Below the pieces are notes generated by a model. It did no database searches and had not been told where the DNA came from. It worked only from the letters and a program-made list of their open reading frames with translations. Position numbers and translations under genes: made by a program. This document shows, piece by piece, positions 45,011 through 56,800 of a stretch of DNA of 64,000 nucleotides (the stretch's first letter is position 1; each line of letters opens with the position of its first letter). The DNA comes from Deinococcus grandis (GTDB taxonomy: Bacteria > Deinococcota > Deinococci > Deinococcales > Deinococcaceae), in the NCBI RefSeq assembly GCF_001485435.1, contig NZ_BCMS01000002.1, forward strand, positions 88,426 to 152,425, in the 5' to 3' direction.

Positions 45011-46129
45011 TCAGCGGCTCTGGGTGTCGGCGGCGTCGCGCAGGGCGTCCCCGACGAAGTTGAAGGCCAGGACGCTGATCACGATCAGCACGCCGGGCAG
45101 CAGCAGCCAGGGGTGCTGGCTGAGCGTCTCGAAGTTCTGCGCGTCTTTCAGCAGCAGGCCCCAGCTCGTCATGGGTTCCTTGATGCCCAGGCCCAGGAAG
45201 CTCAGGGCGCTCTCGCCCAGGATGTAGCCGGGCAGGGCGAGGGTGGCGGTGACGATCAGGAAGGAGCTGAGGTTGGGCATGATGTGCCGCAGGATCACGC
45301 GCAGGTCCGGCGCGCCGATGGCCCGGGCGGCCTGCACGTAGTCCAGGCCGCGCGCGCCCATGACCTGACCGCGCACCACGCGCGCCAGTCCGGCCCAGCC
45401 GATCAGGGCGAGCACCGCCACGATGCCCAGGTACACCCAGGTACTGGGCCACCTGGCGGGAATGATGGTGCTCAGGGCGAGCAGGATGGGCAGGCGCGGG
45501 AACGACAGCAGCACCTCCACCAGCCGCTGGATGAGGTTGTCCACCCAGCCGCCGAAGTACCCGCTGACGCCGCCCAGCACGATCCCGATGGTGAAGCTGA
45601 TCAGGATGCCGATCAGTCCGACCGTGAGGCTCACCTGCGAGCCGACCAGCATGCGCGAGAGCAGGTCGCGGCCGAACTTGTCGGTGCCCAGCGGGAAGTA
45701 GTACCCGTCCCGCACGCCGAACAGGTGCCACTGGCTCCTGAAGACGCCCAGCAGCGAGTGGCGGCTCTCGGCCGGATCGTCGCCCCGCACGAGGAACAGG
45801 ATGGGAATGGGCCGGGTGCGGTCCTCACTGAACGTGCTGGCGAAGGTCACGGGGTCGCGGGTTTTCCTGAATCCGTACACGAAGGGCCGCGTGAGCTGGC
45901 CGTCGTGCACGACGTGCACCGCCTGGGGCCGCTGGTAGGGGTACTCCTCGTGCTGGGCGGTGATGGAGTACGGCGCCAGGAAGCCGGAGAGCAGGGCCAT
46001 CAGGTACAGCGCGGCGAGCACCCAGGCGCTGAGCACGCCAGCGCGGGAGCGGCGGAAGCGGCGCAGGGCCAGCTGGGCGGGCGTGAGGCGGGCGGGCGCG
46101 CGGGTCGGTGCGGCGGGCAGGGCAGTCAT
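45011..46129 (-). CDS. Peptide ABC transporter permease, DppC/OppC-like
   Basis: A 372-aa inner-membrane permease. The N-terminal helix is followed by an unusually long periplasmic insert (about residues 55-140) and then the transport domain with GTDKFGRDLLSRMLVGSQVSL, the EAA loop (ARAIGAPDLRVILRHIMPN) and SFLGLGI, all typical of DppC. ATG at 46129 overlaps the DppB stop. Last gene of the operon. No ATPase genes (DppD/DppF) accompany it. Confidence 0.92.
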   Translation of the reverse strand: MTALPAAPTRAPARLTPAQLALRRFRRSRAGVLSAWVLAALYLMALLSGFLAPYSITAQHEEYPYQRPQAVHVVHDGQLTRPFVYGFRKTRDPVTFASTFSEDRTRPIPILFLVRGDDPAESRHSLLGVFRSQWHLFGVRDGYYFPLGTDKFGRDLLSRMLVGSQVSLTVGLIGILISFTIGIVLGGVSGYFGGWVDNLIQRLVEVLLSFPRLPILLALSTIIPARWPSTWVYLGIVAVLALIGWAGLARVVRGQVMGARGLDYVQAARAIGAPDLRVILRHIMPNLSSFLIVTATLALPGYILGESALSFLGLGIKEPMTSWGLLLKDAQNFETLSQHPWLLLPGVLIVISVLAFNFVGDALRDAADTQSR

Positions 46130-47097
46130 TCGAACCTCACGCGCGGGTCGGCCCAGGCCAGGGCCAGGTCGCTCAGGAGGTTGCCGATCAGGAGCAGCAG
46201 GGCGCTGAACATCAGCAGGGTCATGGCCACGAACTGGTCCTTGTTCAGCAGGGCGTCGTACAGGTACGGGCCGATGGTCGGGAGGTTCAGGACGATGCTG
46301 GCGATGATCGTGCCACTGATCAGGCTGGGCAGGCTCAGGCCCGCGAGGCTGATCAGGGGGTTCACGGCGTTGCGGACCGCGTGCCCCCACAGGACCCGCC
46401 GGCCGCCAGCGCCCTTGGCGCGCGCGGTGCGGATGAAGTCCTGCGACAGGACGTCCAGCATGGAGGCGCGCATCTGCCGCATCAGGCCCGCCACGCCTTC
46501 CAGGCCGATGGCGATCATGGGAATCCACAGGTGCGCGAGCAGATCCAGCACGCGGGCGACACTCCAGGGCGCGTCGATCATGTCCGGGCTGAACAGGCCG
46601 CCCACGTTCGTGCCGCCCAGGGCGAGCACCAGCGCGATCAGGAGCAGCGCCACCAGGAAGTCCGGCGTGGCGAGGCTCAGGTACCCCAGGAAGTTCAGGG
46701 CGGCGCTGCGTTTGCGGTGGCGGTGCAGCGCGGTGTAGATACCTAGCGGGACCGCCACCACCCAGGAGACCAACAGGGTCAGCACGGCCAGGAAGACCGT
46801 CCAGCCCAGCCGTTCCCAGATCAGGCTGCTCACGGGGCGGCTGTTGGCGAACGAGTACCCGAAGTCACCGTGGAGCACGATGCCCTTCACCCAGTTCAGG
46901 TACTGCATCCAGACCGGCTGATCCAGGCCCAGCTGCCGGGTCATGGCCTGCAGGGCCTCGGGAGTCACGCGCGGATCCTCGCGGTACTGGTCGAGGAAAC
47001 TGCCGGGTTGCAGCTGGATGACCGCGAAACACACCACGCTGATGAGCAGCAGCGTGGGAATCATGCCCAGCACGCGGCGGACGGTGTACGTCAGCAT
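46126..47097 (-). CDS. Peptide ABC transporter permease, DppB/OppB-like
   Basis: A 323-aa permease with the classic N-terminus (YTVRRVLGMIPTLLLISVVCF), DQPVWMQYLNWVKGIVLHGDFGYSF, and the EAA loop (RTARAKGAGGRRVLWGHAVRNA). ATG at 47097 has no ribosome binding site of its own; a 15-codon frame with a good binding site ends across it, so translation is probably coupled. It pairs with the DppC-like permease downstream. Confidence 0.93.
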   Translation of the reverse strand: MLTYTVRRVLGMIPTLLLISVVCFAVIQLQPGSFLDQYREDPRVTPEALQAMTRQLGLDQPVWMQYLNWVKGIVLHGDFGYSFANSRPVSSLIWERLGWTVFLAVLTLLVSWVVAVPLGIYTALHRHRKRSAALNFLGYLSLATPDFLVALLLIALVLALGGTNVGGLFSPDMIDAPWSVARVLDLLAHLWIPMIAIGLEGVAGLMRQMRASMLDVLSQDFIRTARAKGAGGRRVLWGHAVRNAVNPLISLAGLSLPSLISGTIIASIVLNLPTIGPYLYDALLNKDQFVAMTLLMFSALLLLIGNLLSDLALAWADPRVRFE

Positions 47098-47138
47098 TGC
47101 GGGGGAGTGGGGAGTGGGATGTGGGGAGTGGGTCGCAT
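47091..47138 (-). CDS. 15-codon leader frame overlapping the DppB start
   Basis: ATG at 47138-47136 is preceded by GGAGG with a five-base spacer. The frame encodes MRPTPHIPLPTPPQC and stops at 47093-47091, four bases beyond the DppB ATG's first base. Proline-rich. The DNA is a run of CCCAC/CTCCC repeats. DppB lacks its own ribosome binding site, so this frame may load ribosomes onto it. Confidence 0.45.
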   Translation of the reverse strand: MRPTPHIPLPTPPQC

Positions 47139-47224
47139 GGAAACCTCCGGGAATTCAAAGCGAGGGGGTGGGTGCAGGTCTGGCCACTCACGGCCGGTCA
47201 CCCGCACGCCACCCCCCACACCCT

Positions 47225-48976
<1,752 letters not shown>

Positions 48977-49030
48977 AGGGAACCTCCGGGGGGCGGGGGT
49001 GGGCGCGTGGACATTGATTCCCGACAGCCT

Positions 49031-49088
49031 AAGACCAGTTGGCCGCCACTTGCAACCCTCTTGCAAAGTGGCATGGCAGTGGTACGCT
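49031..49088 (+). promoter_or_regulatory. Promoter and candidate operators between the transporter and GntR
   Basis: TTGCAA (49061-49066), 16-bp spacer, TACGCT (49083-49088), seven bases, ATG 49096: a leaderless arrangement. ACTTGCAA (49048-49055) and TTGCAAAGT (49061-49069) form an imperfect dyad over the -35. AAGACCAGT (49031-49039) resembles half of the ACTGGTCT-AGACCAGT site bound by DasR/NagR-type GntR regulators. Either could serve the divergent genes. Confidence 0.55.
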
Positions 49089-49095
49089 GCGGGGG

Positions 49096-49869
49096 ATGCC
49101 GCCCACGTCCGTCCACTGGACCATCCCGCTCGACAGCGCCAGCGCCACACCCGTCTACGTGCAGGTGGCACAGGGCCTCACGCAGCGCATCGAGAGCGGC
49201 CAGCTGCGCCCCGGCAGCGCCCTGCCGGCCGAACGCGACCTCGCCGCGCACCTGGGCGTCTCGCGCGTCACCGTGCGGCAGGCACTCGGGCTGCTCGCGC
49301 AGCAGGGGCTGCTCACGCGGCGGCACGGCAGCGGCACCTTCGTCACGCCGCCGCCCCGCCCCGGCGACCTCCCGGCCCGCACGCTGGGCCTCCTGTCCTC
49401 GTTCTCCGAGGACGTCCGCTCGCGCGGGCAGCGGCCCGGGGCCCGCATCCTGAACTTCGAACGGACCCGCCCCACCGCGCAGGAAGCCATGAGTCTGGCC
49501 CTGTCCCCCAGCGAGGCCGTGTACCGCATCCGTCGCGTCCGCACCGCCGACGGGGAACCGCTGGCGGTCGAGGACTCCACCCTGCCCGCCGCGCTGGTCG
49601 GCCCGCTCAGCGAGGCCGACGTGCACGACGCCAGCCTGTACGCCCTGCTCGCCGCGCGCGGCCTGAGCCCGGCGCGCGCCATCCGCCACCTGCGCGCCGT
49701 GAACGCCGACCTGACGCTGGCGCCGCTGCTGAACGTCACGGTGGGCGCCGCCCTGCTGACCACCGACCGCGTCTCCTGGCTGCAGGGAGGCCGCCCCATC
49801 GAGTACGCCCGCGCCCACTACCGCGGCGACCGCTACGACTTCGTGATGGAACTCCAGGGCGGCGCGTGA
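49096..49869 (+). CDS. GntR/HutC-family regulator of the muropeptide genes
   Basis: A 257-aa regulator: winged HTH (about residues 12-80, PAERDLAAHLGVSRVTVRQAL) and a UTRA ligand domain (about 95-250, VYRIRRVRTADGEPLAVE and YARAHYRGDRYDFVMEL). UTRA domains of this branch commonly bind sugar phosphates such as GlcN-6-P or GlcNAc-6-P. The ATG at 49096 follows a -10 box by seven bases, without a ribosome binding site. It overlaps anmK (GTGA). It probably controls both its own operon and the divergent peptide transporter. Confidence 0.9.
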   Translation: MPPTSVHWTIPLDSASATPVYVQVAQGLTQRIESGQLRPGSALPAERDLAAHLGVSRVTVRQALGLLAQQGLLTRRHGSGTFVTPPPRPGDLPARTLGLLSSFSEDVRSRGQRPGARILNFERTRPTAQEAMSLALSPSEAVYRIRRVRTADGEPLAVEDSTLPAALVGPLSEADVHDASLYALLAARGLSPARAIRHLRAVNADLTLAPLLNVTVGAALLTTDRVSWLQGGRPIEYARAHYRGDRYDFVMELQGGA

Positions 49870-51028
49870 CCGCCCCGCGCGTGCTGGGCCTGATGAGCGG
49901 CACCAGCGCCGACGGCATCGACGCGGCCCTGCTGGAACTGCCCGGCTGGCCGGCGCTGGGCGGGGGCGCGCCCCTGAAGCTGCCCGGCGGCGCGCCCCGC
50001 GGCCGGGTGGTGGCGCACACCTTCACGCCGTACCCGCCGGACCTGCGCGCCGCCGTGCTGCGCGCCATGCGGGACGAGGGCACGCCGGGCGAACTGACCC
50101 AGCTGCACTGGGCACTGGGTGAGGCCTTCGCGCAGGCGGCCGCGCCGCTGGCCCGCGACGCCGACCTGATCGCCAGTCACGGCCAGACCGTACAGCACCA
50201 CCCCCGGCCGGACGCGGCGCGCGGCTGGCACCGCCCCGCCACGCTGCAACTGGGCGAGGCGGCCCTGATCGCGCAGGCCACCGGCCGGGCGGTCGTGAGC
50301 GACTTCCGCCCGGCCGACCTGGCCGCCGGGGGGGTGGGGGCGCCGCTGGTGCCGTTCGCGGACTGGGCGCTGTTCTCGCAGCCCGGCGTGACCCGGCTGC
50401 TGCTGAACCTGGGCGGGATCGCCAACCTGACCCTGCTGCCCGGCACCGATCCGGCGCGCGTGCAGGCCTTCGACACCGGCCCCGCCAACTGCCTGCTGGA
50501 CGAGATCGCCGCCCGGGCGGGCCTCCCCTGCGACGAGGGCGGCGCGCTGGCCCGCGCGGGCCAGGTGCATGAACCCACCCTGCGCGCGTGGCTGGCCCAC
50601 CCGGAACTCACCGCGCCCCCACCGAAAGCCACCGGGCGGGAGGTCTGGACGCTGCCGCGCCTGCCCGCCCCCGCCCCCCTGAGCACCGAGGATCTCGCCG
50701 CCACCGCCACCGAGTTCACGGCCCGGACGGTCACCGCCGCACTGCGCTGGCTGCCCGCCGCCCCGCATGAGGTGATCGTGGCGGGCGGCGGGGCGCGGAA
50801 CCCGGCGCTGCGCGCGGCTCTGACGCGCACCCTGGCCCCGGCCCCGCTGATCACGTTCGCGGACCTGGGCTGGGACGCCCGGGGCTTCACCGACGCCACC
50901 CGCGAGGCGGCCGCCTTCGCGTTCCTGGGCTACGCGCACGCGCAGGGCTGGCCCAGCACCCTCCCCCACACGACCGGAGCGGCGCACGCCGCCCGCACCG
51001 GCAAGTGGAGCCCTGCTCCCGGAGCGTC

Positions 51029-51032
<4 letters not shown>
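49866..51032 (+). CDS. anmK: 1,6-anhydro-N-acetylmuramic acid kinase
   Basis: A 388-aa ASKHA-fold kinase. VLGLMSGTSADGIDAALLE is the family N-terminus; ASHGQTVQHHP, VVSDFRPADLAAGGVGAPLVPF, LNLGGIANLT, AFDTGPANCLLD and VAGGGARNPAL follow in order, all AnmK signatures. It opens the anhydro ring and phosphorylates it to MurNAc-6-phosphate, the substrate of MurQ, whose gene overlaps by four bases. It acts in peptidoglycan recycling. Confidence 0.96.
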
Positions 51033-51984
<952 letters not shown>

Positions 51985-51988
<4 letters not shown>

Positions 51989-52992
51989 TCCCGGACCGCA
52001 CCGCGGCGCTGCTGCGCGCCGCCGTCGGGCCCGGCGGGCCCAGCGCGGCGGCCCTGGGGGTCGTCACGGCCAGCGGCGAGCGGGACACCCTGATCGTGGG
52101 CCACACCCGGCACGGCGGTCCGGCGCTGACCGGGGGCGAGTGGTGGGATCTGGCCAGCCTGACCAAACCGCTGTTCACCGCGCGCGAGGTGTTGCGTGCC
52201 GCCGAGGAGGGCCTGCTCGACCTGGACGATCCCCTATCGCGGCACCTGCCGGACCTGGGGTGGATGCAGGAGACGCCGCTGCGGGAGCGCACGCTGCGGC
52301 AGCTGCTCACCCACACCGCCGGGCTGCCGGCCTGGACACCGATGTACACCTGGGGCGACGCCGCGACCATCCGCGCCCGCTTCCTTCAGGAACCCTGGGC
52401 CATGACCGACCCCGGTTCCGTCCGGTACTCGGACCTGGGCTACGGCCTGCTGGGCCGCGTGCTGGAACGCGTCCGCACCTCCTCCCTGCGTGCCTTTCAC
52501 CTCGACCCCGGCCTGACCTTCACGCCGGACGCCGGGCAGACGGTATCCACGGAAGTCTGCGCGTGGCGCGAGCGGCTCCTGACCGGCGAGACCCACGACG
52601 AGAATGCCGCCGCGCTGGGCGGCGTGGCCGGGCACGCGGGCCTGTTCGGCACCCTGAACGGCACGCTGGCGCAGGCCGAGCGGCTCCTGCGTGGCGGGTG
52701 GCTGTCCCCGGCGGCTCAGCAGCTCGCCATGACGCCGCAGGTGCCGGAACGGACCCTGGCGTTCGTGCACGCCTGCCCCGGCTGGAGCGGCGGCAGCCTG
52801 TGCAGCCCGCAAGCGGCCGGGCACACGGGCTTCACCGGCACCGGCCTGTGGATCGATCCGACGCGTGGGCTGGCGTGGGTGCTGCTCACGAACCGCGTGC
52901 ACCCAACCCGCCATACCACGTTCGACATCCAGGGCCTGCGGCGCGCGGTGGGTAACACCCTGGCCGCGCAGGACACGCCCAGAGTCACGTGA
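51985..52992 (+). CDS. Beta-lactamase-fold serine hydrolase in the recycling operon
   Basis: A 335-aa class-C-type serine hydrolase without signal peptide. SxxK is SLTK (about residue 57), the second motif is YSDLG in place of YSN/YAN, and the third is HTG (GHTGFTGTG, about residue 280). GTG start overlaps murQ. Cytoplasmic location and operon suggest cleavage of muropeptide (amide, ester or D-Ala bonds) before AnmK/MurQ; Bacillus murQ clusters also contain a protein of this fold. Not a secreted antibiotic resistance enzyme. The stop codon abuts repeat G. Confidence 0.85.
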
Positions 52993-53042
52993 TACGGACT
53001 CCGATTGAACGGACTTTGCAGCCCATTCAATCGGAGTCCGTA
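52993..53042. repeat. Short palindromic form of the repeat (copy G)
   Basis: 50 bp with TACGGACTCCGATTGAA and its exact complement as arms; including TGA (52990-52992, the hydrolase stop) and TCA (53043-53045) the arms are 20 bp and perfect. It equals hairpin 2 plus both ends of the full element, with hairpin 1 lost. It lies between convergent genes and probably works as a bidirectional terminator. Confidence 0.85.
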
Positions 53043-53064
53043 TCAGTCCCCCTGAAAACCGCTG

Positions 53065-53367
53065 TCAGGTGTACTTGAGGGCTTCCATGAGTTCCTCGAT
53101 GATCTCCTCGCTGTCGCCGCGCTGGGCGGCGGTGGCGACGTGGGCCTGCAGGTGCCCGCGCAGCACGACCTCACCCGCGCCGCTCAGGGCGCCCTGCACG
53201 GCCTTGATCTGACGCAGGACGTCCACGCAGTAGGCGTCCGGGTCGTCGAGCATCCGGATGATGCTCTCGAGGTGGCCGCGCGCGATGTTCAGTCGGCGTG
53301 CGGCGCGCTTGCGGGCGTCCTCGGGCATGCACAGGTGCTGGGGTTCGTGGCAGGCGGGCTGGGGCAT
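53065..53367 (-). CDS. csoR: CsoR-type copper-sensing repressor
   Basis: A 100-aa all-helical CsoR/RcnR-family repressor. Ligand positions are Cys47, His72 and His76 (spacings 25 and 4), so C-H-H instead of the C-H-C of Mycobacterium CsoR; a C-H-H copper sensor has been described in Thermus. The N-terminus has extra Cys/His (CHEPQHLC). It is co-transcribed with the copper chaperone gene one base upstream, and a G-tract operator lies in that promoter. Copper sensing is therefore favoured over nickel or formaldehyde. Confidence 0.88.
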   Translation of the reverse strand: MPQPACHEPQHLCMPEDARKRAARRLNIARGHLESIIRMLDDPDAYCVDVLRQIKAVQGALSGAGEVVLRGHLQAHVATAAQRGDSEEIIEELMEALKYT

Positions 53368-53368
53368 G

Positions 53369-53572
53369 TCAGGCGCGGACCTGCGCGGCGTAGCCTTCCT
53401 CGGTGACGGCGTGCACGAGGGCCTGCGGGTCGGCGTCGCCGGTGACGGTGGCGTGTCCGGCGGCGCGGTCGACCTGGACGGTCTGGACGCCGGGGACGTT
53501 CTGAAGTGCTTCGCGGACGGCTTTCTCGCAGTGGCCGCAGGTCATGCCGGTGACGGTCAGTTCAGTGGTCAT
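53369..53572 (-). CDS. copZ: CopZ-like copper chaperone (HMA domain)
   Basis: A 67-aa HMA domain with MTCGHC and GVQTVQVD, GYAAQV at the end; full length for CopZ. It binds Cu(I) and passes it to CopA-type ATPases. ATG at 53572 is chosen over the upstream TTG at 53608, because that TTG is the first half of the -35 box, and TACGAT ends six bases before the ATG (leaderless). No copper ATPase gene is adjacent. Confidence 0.92.
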   Translation of the reverse strand: MTTELTVTGMTCGHCEKAVREALQNVPGVQTVQVDRAAGHATVTGDADPQALVHAVTEEGYAAQVRA

Positions 53573-53578
53573 GGCCGC

Positions 53579-53608
53579 ATCGTAGGACCCCTGGGGGGGG
53601 GAGGTCAA
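53579..53608 (-). promoter_or_regulatory. copZ-csoR promoter with CsoR-type operator in the spacer
   Basis: On the minus strand TTGACC (53608-53603), 18-bp spacer, TACGAT (53584-53579), six bases, ATG. The spacer is almost wholly a C-run followed by AGGGG, the G/C-tract dyad type bound by CsoR/RcnR proteins. CsoR bound here would block RNA polymerase directly. Confidence 0.8.
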
Positions 53609-53706
53609 GATGAGATGACGTCCGCTCGACTCGGTACAACATTGAACGTGTTTCAGATGGACTCGAGCCGGTGTCGCCCGGGCAGCGTGGCGACATCACC
53701 CGCCGG

Positions 53707-53723
53707 ATCCCCCCTGGGGGGAT
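53707..53723. promoter_or_regulatory. Second G/C-tract dyad upstream of copZ
   Basis: ATCCCCCC-T-GGGGGGAT, perfect 8-bp arms around 53715, about 100 bases upstream of the copZ -35. It is the only other such tract dyad noticed and looks like a CsoR/RcnR site, but no promoter beside it was recognised. The gap 53609-53867 holds no gene; a small GGGGCG-GCA-CGCCCC hairpin at 53835-53849 may terminate the AAA gene. Confidence 0.5.
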
Positions 53724-53867
53724 TCGGGTTGAGTGGCCGTCTCCGTAGACTCACCCGCGACGGCCGGGCCGACCCCCCGGTTGCACGGGGACGTCGGGCC
53801 TGCCCGGCAGCGGGCCTCCGGGTACCCCCACGTCGGGGCGGCACGCCCCCTTCCGGCCTCGCGCCGT

Positions 53868-56800
53868 TCAGCGGTCCTCGCGCCGACCACCGGACGGGCC
53901 GGGGGCACTGACGGGCCGCGTCAGGTTCTGCCGCCGGCGGATGACCTCCGCGAGGTCCTGCACGGCGGCGTTCGTGGCCTGCTGCCCCTGCACGACGCTG
54001 GCCAGCGCGGTGAGCAGGGGCGTGACGACTCCGGTCAGCGGGTCGGAGTCGCCCGTAACGGGTGCGGGCGCCGGGCGGTCGCGCAGCGCGGCCAGGAGTG
54101 GGGCGAGCAGGGGTTCAAGTTGCGCGGCCAGCGGCTCGGCCGGAGCGGTGGGCGCCGCCGCCTGGGGAGCCGGAGCCGGTGCGGCTTGGGGCAGACTCAG
54201 GCGGTCCAGGCCGCCCGCGATGTCCGCGAGCTGCGCCACCATGCGCGCGCCGGTGTCTCCGTCGGCGGCGCCCATGCGGCGTTCGCGGGCGAAGTTCTCA
54301 CGGATCTGCGCCCAGCGCGCCGCCTGCTCGGGGGTCAGCGTGCCGCGCAGTTCGGCGAGTTTCAGGAGGTTCTCCTCGGCGCCGGTCGTGAGGAGCTGCG
54401 CCTCGCCGCGGTAGTGGTCGCCGATCACGCCGTCGAGTTCCGCGTCGTTCATGACGGGGCTGAGCTTCTCGGCGACCTTGTTCATGTTGCGGTAGCTGCC
54501 CTGGAGCTTGAAGGGCGGTTCGGTGCGGTCGCGGTCGGCCTGGGCGGCGCTGGTGATGTAAGCGGCGTTCACGCGGGCCAGCGTGTCGCGGGCGCGCAGC
54601 AGCAGGCGCAGCGTGGCGAGAATCTCGGTGAGTTCCGCCTCGCTGTACGGGTGCGACAGCTCGCCGGGATACTCGTGACCCTGGGCGCGGGCGACGAGTT
54701 TCGGGACGTCGCTCAGGTCCCGTCCGGCCAGCGGCGCGAGCACCGCGTTGCTGGTCAGGCTGTTCTCCACGTACGAGAGCAGGAAGGCGTCCTCCATGCC
54801 GCCGAGCACGTCACCGAGGTTGTAGACGTCGGCGCGGTTGGCGAGCATGTCGGGGATGCGGAACACCTCGCCGGTCTCGGTGTACGGGTTCCCGGCCATG
54901 ACGACCGCGAAGCGCCGCCCGCGCAGGTCGTAGGTGCGCGGCTCGCCGTTCCAGACGCCCTCGATGCGGCGGGTGCCGTCGGTCAGGGCGATGAACTTCT
55001 GCAGGAATTCCGGGTGGGTGTGCTGTATGTCGTCCACGTACAGCATGACGTTCCCGCCCATCTCCAGCGCGAGGTTGAGTTTCTCCAGTTCCTGCCGACT
55101 GGCCGCGTCCGGCGCCTGCGCCGGGTCCAGCGAGCGCACGGCGTGACCGAGGCTGGGGCCGTTCACGCGCACGAACACGAGGCCCAGGCGGTGCGCGACG
55201 TATTCCATCAGGGTGGTCTTGCCGTAGCCGGGCGGGGAGATGAGCAGCAGCAGGCCCATCAGGTCGCTGCGTTTGCCGTCCCCGGCCGCGCCGATCTGCT
55301 TGGCGAGGTTGTCCCCGATCAGGGGGAGGTACACGTCGGTGATCAGGCGGTTGCGCACGAAGGACGTCAGCGGGCGCGGCTGGAATTCCGCGAGGCGCAG
55401 CCGGGCCCGCTCGCGGGTCAGCACCGTCTGCCGCTGCGCCTGGAAGGCCTGCAGGCCGGGCAGGAACGTGCGGGCGTGCGCGGCGAGCCGCGCGAGCAGG
55501 TCGTCCGCCTGGAGGTGCAGCGTGCCGCCCTGGAGGCGCGGGTGGTCGCTCAGGAGGCCCGTGACGGTCGCGTCCAGCGTGACCGCGCGCGGCTGGGCGC
55601 GCAGGGCGTCCCCGGACAGGCGCAGGGCGACCGCCTCAGGCACGAAGCGAGCGTGGGCGTGCCACTCGGGCCGGGTGGTCAGGGCGTCCAGCCACGCGCA
55701 CGTGAGCGTCCAGGCCTGGACCGGGTCGTCCCGCAGGGCGTCCAGGCTGACGCGCAGGGCGTCGGGGTGCCCGGCGGCGCGCAGCTGCCCGTCCAGCGCG
55801 GCGTTCAGGTCGGCAGCGGCCTGCGTGAACGGGAACGCCCCGCCCACGTCCGGTGCGGCCTCAGTCAGGAACGCGGCGGCCTCCGGGATCACGGTGTCGG
55901 GAACGGGCAGCGGCACGCGGGTCAGGAAGTCACGCAGCGCGCCCTCCAGCGCCGTGCGGGCGTCCGCGAGGGCCGCGCCGCTGCCCAGCAGGGCCTGCAC
56001 CGCCCGCGCGGAGGTCAGGCGCGCCGTCCAGGTCGCGTCGGCCTGCGCCCAGAACGCGGCGCCCAGCGCGCGGGCCTCCGGCGGGGCGACGAGCGGCCCC
56101 GCGGCGTCCAGCAGCGGCAACAGCGCGTTCAGGATCAGCGCGGCGTCGTGATCGTGCACGCCCCGCTGGAACCCCTGGCGGTAGCGGGCAGCGGCGAAGG
56201 TGGCGACCAGTCCGGCCCGCGCGTCCGGCGTCAGGCCGCGCAGGGCGTCCAGGGTCAGGCCCTCCTGCCCCGCCCGCGCGGCGGCCAGGACCTCCCCGGC
56301 CAGGAATTCCGCGCGGGACAGGTCCGGGGATTCGCTCTCCACCGTCACGTCCCAGAACGCGCGGCCCGCGTCGAGCGCCGGGTCGCGCAGCGGCTCCATG
56401 AACTGCGTGCCGGTCAGGTGCAGCGCCAGGTGATCCCCGCGCGGCAGCAGCGTCAGGTCCAGCGCCTGGGTGTTCACGCTGAAGCGGTGGCGGCCCAGGC
56501 GGATCAGGGCGCCGCCGTCCCCTTCGAGGTCGGCGCGGTCGCGCAGGGTCCGCAGCGCCTGATCGCGCGCGGCCTTCAGGCGGGCCTCGATGTCCCCGGC
56601 GCGGACGCTGTCGCCCAGCTCGGTCAGTTTCAGGGTCAGGTCGCGCAGTTTCAGCACGAGCGCGTCCCCGGCGAAGAAGCCGTTCAGGGCGTCCTGATCG
56701 GTCAGGCGCGCCGCGCGCGCCGGGAGGCCTGCCAGGATGCGGTCGGCAGCGTCGGCGACGCCCTGCGCGCGGCGCTGCCGCTCGTCGAGCAGCGCCTGAC

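Noticed and set aside
53573..53608. Upstream TTG start for copZ
   Set aside because: The TTG belongs to the -35 hexamer TTGACC, and the -10 box lies between it and the ATG, so it cannot be in the mRNA.
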